From: Conchocele bisecta
Taxonomy: Eukaryota; Mollusca; Bivalvia; Lucinida; Thyasiridae
DNA length: 64,000 nucleotides
Assembly (NCBI GenBank): GCA_029237695.1
Contig: CM055266.1
Span: 124,052,569 to 124,116,568, forward strand
Direction: 5' to 3'
Shown: one piece after another, positions 45,637 to 57,574 of the stretch
Numbering within the stretch: position 1 is the stretch's first letter
Layout: each line of letters opens with the position of its first letter
Notes under the pieces: model-generated
Told to the model about the DNA's origin: nothing
The model's input: the letters and a program-made list of their open reading frames with translations, nothing else
The model's database searches: none
Position numbers and translations under genes: made by a program

Positions 45637-46340
45637 TTGTCATACCGCAGATCCTGTATTTGGCCGTATAAACATATTTCTTCTTTTGATCTTTGCGTTT
45701 TTTCAGGAAGAAAAATAATCCGAGATTCGATTTTCTACCGTCAGTCTTAATATAAAGGCGTAAATGAACATTTTGTTTTTTTATTAAACGAAAACAAACT
45801 AAATATGGAGTAAGAAATCCATCGAAAACGACTTTATGACAGTTTTTTTATATCGTGTAATTTAATTTATATTCCACTGCTCTATCGATCTGCTCTCCCT
45901 TTGGCGCCTCTAGAATAATGCGACCGAACAATCGCTGTCATTGCTACGCCGCGGTTTTGTGCATGGAACCCATAGTTTGTGACCTAAATATAGCCGTCAC
46001 GAAGACAAGCGTGTTGAGATTTGAAAAGCAATTTTCGTTATTTTGGCTAATTTTTGGCTCATATTTTGATGAGCGAAGAATATTTATGGAAAAATAAACA
46101 ATAAAGACTGGTTTTGAGTGTACAATTTGTTACTTGTATTGATCAATTCGGGGTTTTATTGTGTTTAGTGAGGAATACAATTCGCAATCGCGAGACGCTT
46201 GCAAAATGTGTCTTCATTGGACGCGAGACGGAGGGGAATCGCAATTTCTCTATGTTCGACGGCCTTGGCAGGTCATATAATATATATGACCAGGCAAGCT
46301 AGCCAATCAAAAGCCGAGAAACTTATCTGTGGTATGACAA
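45637..46340 (-). mobile_element. 711-bp TIR element, copy 2, inverted
   Basis: TTGTCATACCGCAGATCC to ATCTGTGGTATGACAA, the reverse complement of 7484-8194 over its length. The partial hairpin (GATTCTACACAGGCTATATG) lies beside the same end as in copy 1. Confidence 0.8.
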
Positions 46341-46372
46341 GTGGCTCTATGTAGCAATGTGATGTGGCTGTG

Positions 46373-46556
46373 ACTGGATAAATTGGGCTTATGGGCTTTG
46401 TGATCAGTGTAGATCCAGATCAGCCTGTCCATCCGCACATACTTCTAACAAGCAATATAGATCGTTATCATGCTACAGGAGTGTGCTATTTCATCAGGAG
46501 CGACACTAGTTTCAAATCCCATAAGCCCAATTTCTCCAGCCACAGCCACATATGTA
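46373..46556. repeat. TGTGGCTGTGACTGGA MITE, copy
   Basis: ATGTGGCTGTGACTGGATAA on the left; TTTCTCCAGCCACAGCCACAT on the right; GTGTAGATCCAGATCAGCC inside. Confidence 0.8.
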
Positions 46557-46587
46557 TGAGGAATGGTTACTGTTATGTCCTACATAC

Positions 46588-46673
46588 CGACACACTGGCA
46601 GTGAGTGGTACGGGTGAGAGGGACATGTGAAGTGCTGTATCTCCTTCCTTATCCTGTGCCTTAACATCCGCTC
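46588..46673 (-). CDS. Ankyrin-PARP gene, ankyrin exon 3 (visible)
   Basis: This 86-bp exon has acceptor gtttgtttgacag/GA (AG at 46674-46675) and donor GTGTCG/gtatgt (GT at 46586-46587). It encodes ADVKAQDKEGDTALHMSLSP followed by VPLTASVS. GADVKAQDKEGDTALH is a canonical ankyrin repeat turn and first helix. Its two leading bases complete the Gly codon begun by the exon at 50701, and it ends in phase 0, matching the next exon. It lies well outside any repeat family. The AQDKEGDTALHxSLxP wording resembles the ankyrin region of MIB-type E3 ligases, which is only an impression. Confidence 0.88.
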
Positions 46674-46702
46674 CTGTCAAACAAACAAGCAATCAATTAC
46701 AC

Positions 46703-47107
46703 TCAGAGCTCCAGATAAGCTGCGTATTTGCGTAAATACCCAATTAAAATTGGCAAAAATCCAATTGTAATCAGAAGTAGCGAGTATCAAAAAGCAATAA
46801 AAAATTGTCGTACCTTCATCATGCTACAGAAAACAATAGACAGACCACAAATCTAGCATATGTTTCTTATTTTTCAAGAAAACACATCTTGGTATTTCAT
46901 TAGAATTGTCTCCAAGGAGACAATTCTAATGAAATGCCAAGACATGTTTTCATTTCGAAGCAAACTATTCAATATATAATTGCTGTCTGTTGATGTGTAA
47001 ACAGTAGTGTGATTTTATTTTACCGAATTAAATATTGAAATACCCAATTGCTTCAGATATAATGGAGTGACAATACTCAATTACTAATTCCTTATCTGGA
47101 GCACTGA
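46703..47107. repeat. AGAGCTCCAGATAAG TIR element with GTCTCC palindrome
   Basis: AGAGCTCCAGATAAGCTGCG and ACTAATTCCTTATCTGGAGC are the ends. The centre CATTAGAATTGTCTCC / GGAGACAATTCTAATG is a perfect palindrome. Related to 42898-43112 but longer. Confidence 0.8.
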
Positions 47108-47211
47108 CACTGTTGCAGGATGTACCCATCAAGTCATTTGACCTTGAGCACAGGGGTCGCATGAGTGGGCTATACATGGGCTATACATCCAATAAATAGT
47201 GAACACGAATA

Positions 47212-47760
47212 TGTGGCTGGGACTGGAGAAATGGGTCTCTTGTGTTTTGTGACCAGTGTAGATCCAGAACAGACAGTGCAGTAATGCTTCTAACAAGCAA
47301 AACAGATAAGCTGCGTAGTTGCGTAAATACCCAATTAAAATTGCCAAAATCCAATTGAAATCAGAAAGTGAGTATCAAAAAGCAATGAAAAATTTGTGGT
47401 ATCTTTATCATGCCACAGAAAACAATAAACAGACCACAAATATAGCATATTTTCTTATTTTTCCATGAAAACACATCCAAGGAGACAATTCTAATGAAAT
47501 ACCAAGATGTGTTTTCATTTATAAGCAAACCATTCAATAAGTGCGGTCTGCTGATGTGTAAACAGTAGTGTGATTCTATTTTACACAATTAAAATTTTGA
47601 AATACCCAATTGCTTCAAAAATAATGGAGTGACAATACTCAATTACTAATTCCCTATCTGGAGCCCTGAGACTACATGAGTATATCATTTGATCAGGAGC
47701 TACATAGGTCACAAATCCTATAGGCCACAGTTCTCCAGCAACAGCCACATAATATGTAAG
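47212..47760. repeat. TGTGGCTG MITE interrupted by an AGATAAG TIR element
   Basis: The left part TGTGGCTGGGACTGGAGAAA (47212) breaks at ~47300, where ACAGATAAGCTGCGTAGTTG (AGATAAG family, to ~47668) begins. The right part CAGTTCTCCAGCAACAGCCACA follows at ~47750. This is a nested pair. Confidence 0.65.
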
Positions 47761-47787
47761 TTTCTATAAAGAGCATACATATTGTAG

Positions 47788-48161
47788 GAATGATTGGCCT
47801 TTTTGTGGAATTTATCGGGGTATAAACTTGGAAAAGTCGCGGGAATACTGGACGAAGCGATAAAAAATTACAATTTTTTTAAGGCCTCGTCCAGTATTCC
47901 CGCGACTTTTCCAAGTTTACATCCCCGATAAATTCCACAAAAAGGCCATTCATTCCTTATAATTCCAGCATTTGAAATAAATTCATCAAGAAAATGTGTT
48001 TATTTTCCATTTTCTTAAGAATTATTTTAACTGCGCCTAACGGTTACGGAAAGTAGTTCGGCATGGGAGTTTACCGGGATATAAATTTTGGACAGAGACT
48101 TGCTACGGACCAATTAAATGTTAGGGAATTGTGTAAGTATTTTTGTGCTGCAATTATATCT
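47788..48161 (+). repeat. foldback copy 4 (altered centre) with companion segment
   Basis: Arms as in the other copies, but the central CCGGAAGGCC is replaced by an AT-rich stretch (GCGATAAAAAATTACAATTT). The companion TIR segment follows from ~47961. Confidence 0.85.
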
Positions 48162-48289
48162 GAATGAAATTCAGCATACCTGACACTTCATCAATGACTT
48201 CCCATGCACGTTATACCACCACACCTATTGCTCCATGTAGCGTAATAAAGTGGTTGAATAAATGGAATATCTGAAGTGCCTTTATTTTT

Positions 48290-49056
48290 TCACCTTTGAC
48301 CCCTAATAGCGGCCTCAAAATGCTTGCATGTATCAAGTGTCCAAATATTAAAGCAATCCATCAAGTAATATTCAATGTTGTACGATGATGAAGAAACTTG
48401 TACAAACTTTTTGACACAAAAAAATGGCTATGTGTTTCTGCATGTAAAGATAAAAAAAGGTGAAGGTCATGTTACCTGGGGCCTATTTCATCAACATTGC
48501 AAAGTATACTTTCCTAGCAAAGTATACTTTGAGGGAGAAATTTTAGAATAAATTTATTAATTTTTATTATACTGAATTTATTACATTATCACAGCCAATT
48601 TTGGCTGTGATAATGTAATAAATTCAGCATAATAATTCTGCATAGTTTTAATCATCAAATATATGCAATCGTTAGTTCTGCATGAAATAATGCATTTCGA
48701 AAAAATCAATGATTGCTCCCTCAAAGTGTTCCGAATGATCACATGTAACAAGTGTCCAACTATTGAAGCAATCTGTTAAGTAATATTAAAGTTATATCAT
48801 AATGAAGAAACTTGTACAAATCTTCTGACGCAAAAAATGGCTAAATGTTTCCGCAAACATGTGAAGGTAAACAATGTCAAGGTCATGTTAATGGCGGCAT
48901 GAGTGTGTTCCCAATGCTCACAGATACCAAGTGACCAAATATTAAACAATCTGTTAAGTAATATTAAAGTTAAACCTTGATGACCTTGTACAAACTTTTT
49001 GACATTTCGGACGACGACGGAAAAAGCGGCGACTTCTGCTAAAGCAGGCGCCACAA
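48290..49056 (+). mobile_element. Helentron-like remnant, ATGTATCAAGTG core family, with MITE inside
   Basis: Three to four ~190-bp cores are interrupted by a reversed PIF-type MITE (48480-48730). They end in GGACGACGACGG and a hairpin GGCGACTTCTGCT AA AGCAGGCGCC (~49028-49052). Same core as at 40950-41240. Confidence 0.7.
48480..48730. repeat. TAGCCGATTTC PIF-type MITE, reversed centre, right end lost
   Basis: Left end GCCTATTTCATCAACATTGC and AAAGTATACTTTGAGGGAG are followed by the centre in reverse order. Only CTCCCTCAAAGTG remains on the right. Confidence 0.75.
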
Positions 49057-49337
49057 AAACCGACCAATCGAAATTGTGATTGGTGGTTATTCTGCAAAAC
49101 TCTGGTTTAAGGTCCAAAACCACGTTTATGAAAACGGACCATCGCGATCTTGATTGGTAGTTGTCAATTGCAGAAAAATTTGTCAAACCCAGGTTCGAGA
49201 CTTCAAACCAGGGTTTAATGAATTATTGTGCATGCAATTCAGTAGCTCAAATGCAGGAGCTGAAAACCTGTGTTTGAGAAATTATTGAGCATTTGGCTCG
49301 ACATACCTGATCACACAATCCCAGTAGGATTCATCAT
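49057..49337. other. intronic DNA, no gene seen
   Basis: Unique-looking; GACCAATCGAAATTGTGATTGG and GACCATCGCGATCTTGATTGG are two similar ~60-bp stretches in tandem. Confidence 0.35.
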
Positions 49338-49762
49338 TAAATGTACATGCCCACTCAGTAGGCACAACATGTTATTTACAGTAATTAAATAAGTGTATAA
49401 TTGTGTCAACATTCCACCAGTTCTAAAAATTACAAGTGTCCGCTATACAGACATATGTCACCTGAAAAAAATAATATTTTCAACAGATTGTAAAGAATGA
49501 TCGATCATTGCGCATCAAAAAATAAATACAGAGAATAAATAGTAATGTCCGTTAGCATGTTAAGGAAATACGGTTATCGCCCCTGATATCAGTGTGGAAA
49601 TTTACGTCATTTATAAAATGTATAATGCCAATCAATACGTGGGGTAATGGTGAATTAATGTTTACTTTGCCGGAAAATGTCATATCTACAGAATATACAA
49701 AACTATCCGTCTCCTTATATTATAACCTATTGAGTGGGCATGTACCTTTAAGATGTGAATCT
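49338..49762. repeat. AAAGGTACATGCCCACT MITE, copy 1
   Basis: TACATGCCCACTCAGTAGGC on the left, TTGAGTGGGCATGTACCTTT on the right. A second copy is at 51552-52035 and a fragment at ~11605. Confidence 0.8.
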
Positions 49763-49829
49763 GTAAGGGTGGAGGCATCATTCAGATACTCATACTCTCC
49801 CGACCTCCCACAATAGCATCGCACTCAAT

Positions 49830-50212
49830 GCTCCAGATAAGGTGCATATTGGTGTATTTTTTACACATATATTTTAGCTCATTATGCCTTGATTTTAAAA
49901 AATGGGAGTACAAAATTATTAACTACTTACAACATATTGATTTTCAACTTACATATTGATTTTCAAACTAAGGAGTAAATATGTTTAATAAAATTGAAAT
50001 TAACTTATCTGAGCTGCAAAAAGCAAACACTGTAAGTGAACTTTCAGCTTTTTTTGCTGTTTTGGCTCATTCATTTAAATCAGAAAGAAATGTCATAAAT
50101 TCAGTCATCCACTTGTTCTGTTCTGTTCTGTTCTGTAAAAGTGAAACATGCATTTCATATGACATCAAGGGATACATTCATATTTAGACACAAAGCTTAT
50201 CTGGAGCTCTGG
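49830..50212. repeat. GCTCCAGATAAG TIR element, copy
   Basis: AATGCTCCAGATAAGGTGCA and AAGCTTATCTGGAGCTCTGG are inverted ends. The interior is AT-rich, and the ORF here is unrelated to any known protein. Confidence 0.6.
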
Positions 50213-50244
50213 AACTGTTGGTCTGTTTGACTCATTTCATCAAA

Positions 50245-50690
50245 TGGTGTTTAACAGCCCTGTCAACAGATAAGGTCATTTTAGGCCAGGTTAATGGGGT
50301 CGAATCCCATATTTTACCTGTATGGATGGAGAAGGGGGTGGGTGAAATCTGAAAATCAGAACTGAAAATTTACAAAATAATATATATCCTGCCCTGAAGT
50401 TCGAATAACCTGATCTGGCGCCAGGTACTCATCAAACCAGAATCACTTAGCTCCACTCTGTAAAAGTAAAAGGATTAGTGATGATCTTACTACTTTTATA
50501 ATGTTTATAACTTTCAAGTAACGAGAAAGCCAAAAATAAAATGTACCTGAGGACCAAACCAAGCATATCGGGTCTCCTGCAAGGATGATTTGATTCTATT
50601 GGTGTTTAGAACGCAATATGTACATCAGTAAAGATGAATCCTATCATTAAATTATCCATCGCATGCTCACGTCAAGCCACCAACATTGTC
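50245..50690 (+). repeat. SINE-like element, copy 6
   Basis: GTGTTTAACAGCC, ACAGATAAGGTCATTTTAGG, GGGTCGAATCCC (B-box-like), TGCCCTGAAGTTCGAATAA and a tail to ~50690, ending 11 bp from the ankyrin exon's donor side. Confidence 0.65.
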
Positions 50691-50700
50691 TGGCTCATAC

Positions 50701-50803
50701 CTTTGTCCACGAGGACTTCGATGATTCGTTTGTGGCCCTGGGTAACAGCGAGATGTAGCGGCGTCTTCTGGTCATTGTCACGGCAATCTGGGTCCGCTTT
50801 GCC
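50701..50803 (-). CDS. Ankyrin-PARP gene, ankyrin exon 2 (visible)
   Basis: This 103-bp exon has acceptor ctatgttag/GGC (AG at 50804-50805) and donor GACAAAG/gtatga (GT at 50699-50700). It encodes GKADPDCRDNDQKTPLHLAV and TQGHKRIIEVLVDK, a full ankyrin repeat (D.KTPLHLAVTQGH..IIEVLVDKG) whose last Gly is completed by the next exon. It starts in phase 0, matching the donor of the exon at 63491. The long open frame one base off (MTRRRRYISLL) is a shadow of this exon. The intron to exon 1 is 12.7 kb and filled with nested mobile elements. Confidence 0.9.
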
Positions 50804-50879
50804 CTAACATAGATTGGTTGATTGTGGTTTGATTGAGGATGCGCCATTATGTTCGCGGAAAATCCTAAATATTTTCCTT

Positions 50880-50990
50880 TTATGAGCTCAGAAGTATATG
50901 TCGCGACCATCCTTTGAACCGTCTCGTTGAGACGGTTCAAATGAGTGGTCACAACATGTACCTTCATTGAGAAATAACAAAACTTCATAT
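50880..50990. repeat. palindrome-centred element (GAGACGG type)
   Basis: TTTGAACCGTCTC / GAGACGGTTCAAA around GTT. The layout resembles the central palindromes of the GCTCCAG TIR elements. Confidence 0.6.
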
Positions 50991-51029
50991 GGATGACCTT
51001 GAAGCATTTTCAACTCACATAAGATTCAT

Positions 51030-51395
51030 CATATGTGGCTGTGTCTGGAGAAATGAGGCTTATGATATTTGCGACCAGTATAGCTCCTGGTCAAATCGCT
51101 TACTCCTGTAGCTTGATATCTATTTATACTGCTTGTTAGAAGCATGTCGAATGTTTCATTGATGGAATGGCGAACAGTGCAGATCCTGATCAGACTGTGC
51201 GGATGCACAGGCTGATCAGGATCTACACTGGTCGCAAAACCCATATGCCCCACTGGAGAAATGAGGGGTGTTTCATTAATGAAATGATGAACAGTGCAGA
51301 TCATGATCAGACTGCGGATGCACTGGCTGATCTGGATCTACATTGGTCGCAAAACCCGTAAGCCCCATTTCTCAAGTCACAGCCACATATACTGA
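51030..51395. repeat. TGTGGCTG MITE, internally duplicated
   Basis: TGTGGCTGTGTCTGGAGAAAT on the left and GAAATGGGG-type/CAGCCACAT on the right. The block AACAGTGCAGATC.TGATCAG to TGGTCGCAAAACCC occurs twice in tandem (51172-51243 and 51288-51358). Confidence 0.75.
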
Positions 51396-51551
51396 CAGGA
51401 TATAATCATTACTGGAATTACAATAACAATTTTCAGCACTAAATGCAAATGTCCTGATTTGGTACCAGGCACCCCAGCTATACTTGATCACTTGGCCTCG
51501 GGTGTGCTTGCCAGTCGTTCAGATATGAATCCTTAAGGATGAATTTTTTGT

Positions 51552-52035
51552 TAAAGGTACATGCCCACTCAAGAGGCACAAAATGTTCTTTATAGGGATT
51601 AAATAAGTGTATAATTGTGTCACTATTCCACCAGTTCTAAAAATTACGAGTGCCCGCTATACAGAGATAATCATTTAGTAATTTTTATTTTACTAATTGT
51701 GACGCGCGGTGGTATCAGGTTATTTTCAAATGACGCATGATATTTTTAATTATTTATACTAATTAAATGCGTCACCTGAAAAAATAATATTTTTGACAAT
51801 ATGATAATTGCACATCAAAAAATAAATACAGAGAATATATAGTAATGTCTGTTTTAAGGAAATACGGTTATTGCCCCTGATATCATAGTGGAAATTTACG
51901 TCTGATATAAAATGTATAATAATATCAATGTGTGGTGTAATGGTGAATGAATGTTTAGTTTGCCAGAAAATGTCTTAGATGATGTCTCTGTTATAAATAA
52001 CATTTTGTGCCAACTGAGTGGGCATGTACCTTTAA
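51552..52035. repeat. AAAGGTACATGCCCACT MITE, copy 2, intact ends
   Basis: TTAAAGGTACATGCCCACTC and GAGTGGGCATGTACCTTTAA are exact inverted ends, about 480 bp apart. Confidence 0.85.
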
Positions 52036-52118
52036 GAAACACATAAATTAGCAACCTCCTGGCTCAATGGGGGAAACTGGCAGCTGTAAAAAGGTTAGTC
52101 TTGTTGCGAGTTATGAGA

Positions 52119-52275
52119 CATGCCATGTAATTTTGTACCTAAGAACATGTTTGCTATGAAAGTTTTGTCAACTTTCGACTTTCAACTTTACGGAAAACAG
52201 CGTGCATGTTTCAAATAGTTTTCATGACATCGCACATGTTCTTAGATACAAAATCAGATGGCATGCCTCATATAT
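52119..52275. repeat. GAGACATGCCATG hairpin MITE
   Basis: TTTTGTACCTAAGAACATGT and ACATGTTCTTAGATACAAAA are inverted, with outer GAGACATGCCAT / ATGGCATGCCTC. CAACTTTCGACTTTCAACTTT is in the centre. Confidence 0.75.
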
Positions 52276-52408
52276 ATGGTATATAGAAAATTACCTAATA
52301 GGAATATAATAATAATTAGTGTTTTACACAGGAGGGGATTTGTTTGTGGTGACCATTCATTCATGGAGATTTGAAGACAGTTGTTTAGGTAGTTTGTTTG
52401 TTTATTAT

Positions 52409-52762
52409 AGGAATGAATGGCCTTTTTGTGGAATTTATCGGGGTATAAACTTGGAAAAGTCGCGGGAATACTGGACGAAGGCCGGAAGGCCTCGCCCAGT
52501 ATTCCCGCGACTTTTCCAAGTTTATATCCCCGATAAATTCAACAAAAAGGCCATTCATTCGTTATAATTCCAGCATTTGAAATAAATTCATCAAGAAAAT
52601 GTGTTTATTTTCAGTTTTCTTAATAATTATTTTAACTGCGCCTGACGGTTACGGAAAGTAGTCCGGCATGGGAGTTTACTGGGATATAAATTTTGGACAG
52701 AGACTTGCTACGGACCAATCAAATGTTAGGGAATTGTGTAAATATTTCTGTGCTGGAATTAT
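52409..52762 (+). repeat. foldback copy 5 with companion TIR segment
   Basis: Foldback 52409-52563 and companion 52564-52762, same layout as copies 1 and 3. Confidence 0.9.
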
Positions 52763-53085
52763 TGGTGTTTAATGGCCTATCAACAGCTAAGGTATTGTAA
52801 GGCCAGGCAGAAGGGAATATTTACATCGAGAAAAAATATATTCAGCCCTGAAATTAGAATAACCCGACCTGGTGCCAGGTCCATTCCACACCAAGTTACT
52901 TGGCCCCTTCCCCTAAAATAGGATTACAAATAATCGTAATACGCACATAAGGGGTATAACCAGATCCAACTGTCACATACAAAATGCCAAAGACATATGT
53001 GAGGACCAAACCAGGTCTCCAGTCGGAATTCCGGTAAGGATGAACGCCGATCGTTAAATTACCCATCACATGCTCCCCCTTTTTC
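52763..53085 (+). repeat. SINE-like element, copy 7, internally deleted
   Basis: TGGTGTTTAATGGCCTATCA and AGCTAAGGT, then a jump to GAATATTTACATCGAG and the usual body. The B-box region is deleted. Confidence 0.65.
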
Positions 53086-53391
53086 AGGCAGTAAAGTAAA
53101 GTATCATCGGGAGTTTCAGATCAGGTCTATATATACGTTTCTAGACGCAGAAAGAAATACTACATCTTTTATTAAAATACTAATATCATTAATTGTAACA
53201 TTCTTCAATTCTGGACCAAAATGACTAAATCTAATGACACCAAGCACCAAGATGACGCAAATTTTGTGATGAAATCAACATACAGTAAAGCGTTTGTGTA
53301 ACTCGCTCTGCAAAACAGTGTTTTAACTAGAAATGGACGCTTGTCGACAAGCGCATGTGTATCCCCCTCCCCAGATACACAAGTAGTTTGA

Positions 53392-55462
53392 AACAAGAGG
53401 GCCATGATGGCCCTAATTCGCTCACCTGACTCCATGAACACCAGAGGAGAATGTGACATTGAGTTCATGTGTTTTAAAAAAATTATGCTATTTTTAGATG
53501 GCGGTCATCTTGGATTAAGCGATGACTCTCATTTTACAAAATCTGAAAATGCTTCACCCAGCATCGGCCATGTGGTTCCTGAGAAAAAGACGTTAAAAAT
53601 CTTGAATAAATGGACCTTTTGGTGGCCATCATGGATGACATAATCATCCGATTCCGACAAATATTGCACCAGAGTGATCGCCTCATTGATACCTTCAATT
53701 TGATATATGACATGACCATATTCAGTTAAAAATAAAATTTGACCCCAATTTGACCCCACGGGCCACGCCCATTTTTGACCCCGGGGTCACCATTTTAACA
53801 AATTTCAAAGAGCAATGTACATCGATCATTCCTACCAAGTTTCGTCGAAATCCGGCTAGCGGTTCATGAGAAGAAGATTTTTTAAGAATTTATGCTATTT
53901 TTAGACGGCGGCCATCTTGGATTAGCGATGACCTCCATTTTAACAAATCTGAAAAGGCTTCACCCATGGACCATAACTTTTAAGTTTGACTACCATGGGC
54001 CAAGCGGTTCATGTGAAGAAGAATTTTGAAATCTCTAATAAAAGAACGACCTTTTGACATTTCGGCGGCCATCTTGGATGACATAACAATCCGATTTGGA
54101 CAAAAAATGTACCAGAGTGATCGCCTCATTGATACCTTCGATTTGATATATAACATGACCATATTCGGTCAAAAATAAAATTTGACCCCACGGGCTACGC
54201 CCATTTTTGACCCCGGGGTCACCATTTTAACAACTTTGAAAGAGCATTGTACATTGATCATTCCTACCAAGTTTCGTCGAAATCCAGCTAGCGGTTCATG
54301 AGAAGAAGATTTTTTAAGAGTTTATGCTATTTTTAGACGGCGGCCATCTTGGATTAGCGATGATCTCCATTTTAACAAATCTGAAAAGGCTTCACACATG
54401 GACCATAACTTTTAAGTTTGGCTACCATGGGCCAAGCGGTTCATGTGAAGAATAATTTTGAAATCTCTAATAAAAGAACGACCTTTTGACCTTTCGGCGG
54501 CCATCTTGGATGACATAACCATCCGATTTCGACAGAAAATGCACCAGAGTGATCACCTCATTGATACCTTCAATTTGATATATGACATGACCATATTCGG
54601 TCAAAAATAAAATTTGACCCCAACTTGACCCCACGGGCCACGCCACGCCCATTTTTGACCCCGGGGTCACCATTTTAACAACTTTGAAAGAGCAATGTAC
54701 ATCGATCATTCCTACCAAGTTTCTTCGAAATCCGGCAAGCGGTTCATGAGAAGAAGATTTTTTAAGAATTTATGCTATTTTTAAACGGCGGCCATCTTGG
54801 ATTAGCGATGACCTCTATTTTAACAAATTTGAAAAGGCTTCACCCATGGACCATAACTTTTAAGTTTGGCTACCATGGGCCAAGCGGTTCATGTGAAGAA
54901 GAATTTTGAAATCTCTAATAAAAGAACGACCTTTTGACCTTTCGGCGGCCATCTTGGATGACATAACAATCCGATTTCGACAGAAAATGCACCAGAGTGA
55001 TCGCCTCATTGATACCTTCAATTTGATATATGACATGACCATATTCGGTCAAAAATAAAATTTGACCCCAATTTGACCCAACGGGCCACGCCCATTTTTA
55101 ACCCCAGGGTCACCATTTTAACAACTTTGAAAGAGCAATGTACATCGATCATTCCTACCAAGTTTTGTCGAAATCCGGTTGGCGGTTCTTGAGAAGAAGA
55201 TTTTTGAAGAATTTGTGCTATTTTTAGACGGCGGCCATCTTGGATTACATAATGACGTCATTTTAACAAGTTTGTAATCCCCCTACCTAAGGACCATGAC
55301 CATGAAGTTTGGTGACCATAGGCCCAATGGTTTCCGAGGAGAAGACGTTTGAAAATGTTCACGGACGACGACGACGACGAAGACGACGACGACGGACGAT
55401 GACGGACGACGACGGACACATTGCGGTAACAATAGCTCACATGAGCTTCGCTCAGGTGAGCT
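53392..55462 (+). mobile_element. AACAAGAGGG-family Helentron-like element, four cores, complete
   Basis: Starts AACAAGAGGGCCATGATGG with GCTCACCTGA at 53420-53429. Four-plus ~435-bp cores follow, then a GACGACGACGAAGACG tract and the hairpin AGCTCACATGAGC TTC GCTCAGGTGAGCT (55434-55462). The occupied A-run is empty in composite copies A (~3573) and B (~28955), and the A count is consistent with insertion without target duplication. Confidence 0.9.
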
Positions 55463-55765
55463 AAAAAGGGTGTTCGAGTTATGCTCCGGAGACAAGATCA
55501 GTGACGGAAAAACAAAGGGAGATAACTAAAGAATTAGTGATGCAAGAGTTGTCATTCTTGCGTGACACACCTTTAGCGTCGTGGTATATGCACGTGTGCA
55601 GTTTCATGAAAATATTCCAAAGGGTGTTCGAGTTATGCTCCAAACACGAAATCAGTGCACGAAACAACAAAGGGAGATAATTAAGAAATTAACGATGCAA
55701 GAGTTGTCATTCTTACGTGTGACACACCTTTGGGTCGTCTTCTATGCATGTGTGAAGTTTAATAA

Positions 55766-56434
55766 ACTAGAAAATGTGTTCATAGAACACGGATGTCCCA
55801 CATATCGCTTTGATAATAAATGAGGCCAAATTCCAAGTCAAAATTTTCTTTTACCGGAGCATTAAACTTTTTGAAGCACCAAGTATGTGACCTTGACCCT
55901 GGGCTTGGCGGGGGCAGGACGAACGTGGATTTGGCACAGGGCGGTAGAGGACCATTAGAGCAATGCATATATGAAATATGAAGCTGATCCGTGAAAGAAA
56001 ACAGAAATTATAAGATATTTACCAGAGCATTAAAGTTTTTGAAGCTCTAAGTATGTGATCTTAACCCTGGGCTTGGCGTGGGCAGGACGAACGTGGATTT
56101 GGCACAGGGTGGTACAGGACCATTAGAGCAATGTGTATAAGAAATATGAAGGAGATCGGTCGAAAGATGAAGAAATTATGAGACATTTACCCGAGTGTTA
56201 AAGTTTTGTGACGGACGGACGGACGGACGGGACGACGGGAGGACGGGACGCACGTTCCTACGAATGAATACTTGTTGGGTTTTTACTCTATAAAAATACC
56301 CAACAAGAGTACCCAACACTATCCTAACCCTACCCAATAAGATCCCTGTACGCTTACAACAAGTACCCATTCATGTGTGCAGACGGACGGACAAGGGTAA
56401 CATTAAATGCCCCCTCCACTATCGTGGTGGGGCA
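55766..56434 (+). mobile_element. pearl-like element nested in copy C
   Basis: Same ends and position as in copy A but only two to three core units. (ACGG)n is at ~56212-56240, followed by the ACCCAACA/GTACCCA stretch and an ATGCCCCCTCCACTATCGTG hairpin to 56434. Confidence 0.85.
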
Positions 56435-56604
56435 TAAAAATATTCCAAAGGGTGTTCGAGTTATGCTCTGGATACAAAATCAGAGCACGAAACAACAAAG
56501 GGAGATAAGTAAACAAGAATTCGGCGGAATCAAATGCCTCGCCTTGTCCCGCCTTGACCTCGAGCCTGGGCCCGAAAGCAATTTTCACTGGCCCGAACAT
56601 ATTA

Positions 56605-56670
56605 TACAATTATTGACTAGTGAGCCATAGAATATCAGATTATATTCTATGGCTCACTAGTCAATAATTG
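56605..56670. repeat. 66-bp palindrome, copy in C
   Basis: Same ACAATTATTGACTAGTGAGC arms as at 5220-5285. Confidence 0.85.
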
Positions 56671-57574
56671 TTTTATTATATGATAATAGTCTGTATATAG
56701 CACTTACGACCTTATGCTACTAGACAAAAATTGAAAAAGAATTTGAAAAAAAAAATGAAAAAAAAAAAATGGAAAAAAAAAGTTTAAAAATTAAAAATAA
56801 TAATGCTTGCTACTGGAGCCCAGAATTGAGCCCAGAATTGTTTTTTAATAGTCCTATATTTATCTACATATATCTGCACAGGTCCACATAATGCCACAAT
56901 ATTTTCAAGACAGTTTACGGAAATGTAATATCCAATGTCTGTGGTCAGACTGGTCAAGACTGGTCAAGACTGGACATTTGCACATGCTAGCACATGCACA
57001 GGTGAATGGTTCTCCCAGTCTCTATTGTTCTCTCTACAGGTAAGGTGTACAGAGCACACGAGAAAAGGTGTACAGAGCAGACGAGAAAACGGGTGTTCAT
57101 GCATTATTGTCCAGTTTGTAGAGTGCGCAAAACAAAAAAGGGAGATAACTCAAAAATTAGCTAAGCAAGAGTTGTCCGGGTCGTGGTCTATGCATGTGTG
57201 AAGTTTCATGAAAATATTCCAAAGGGTGGTCGAGTTATACTCCGGACAGGAAATCAGTGCGTGAAAACAAAAAAGGGAGATAACTAAAAAATTAGCTATG
57301 CAAGAGTTGTCATTCTTGTGCACAACACACCTTCGGTTCGTGGTCTAATTGAATGTGTGAAGTTTCATAAAAATATTCCAAAGGGTGGTCGAGTTATGGT
57401 CAATCAGTGCGCAAAACAAAAAAGGGAGATAACTAAAAAATTAGCTATGCAAGAGTTGTCATTCTTGTGCGCGACACACCTTCGGGTCGTGGTCTATGCA
57501 TGTGTGAAGTTTCATGAAAATATTCCAAAGGGTGGTGGAGTTATGCTCCGGACATGAAATCAGTGCGAGAAACA

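Noticed and set aside
50695..50988. 97-codon minus-strand ORF with MTRRRRYISLL
   Set aside because: Wrong frame over the ankyrin exon; the spliced frame gives the ankyrin repeat.
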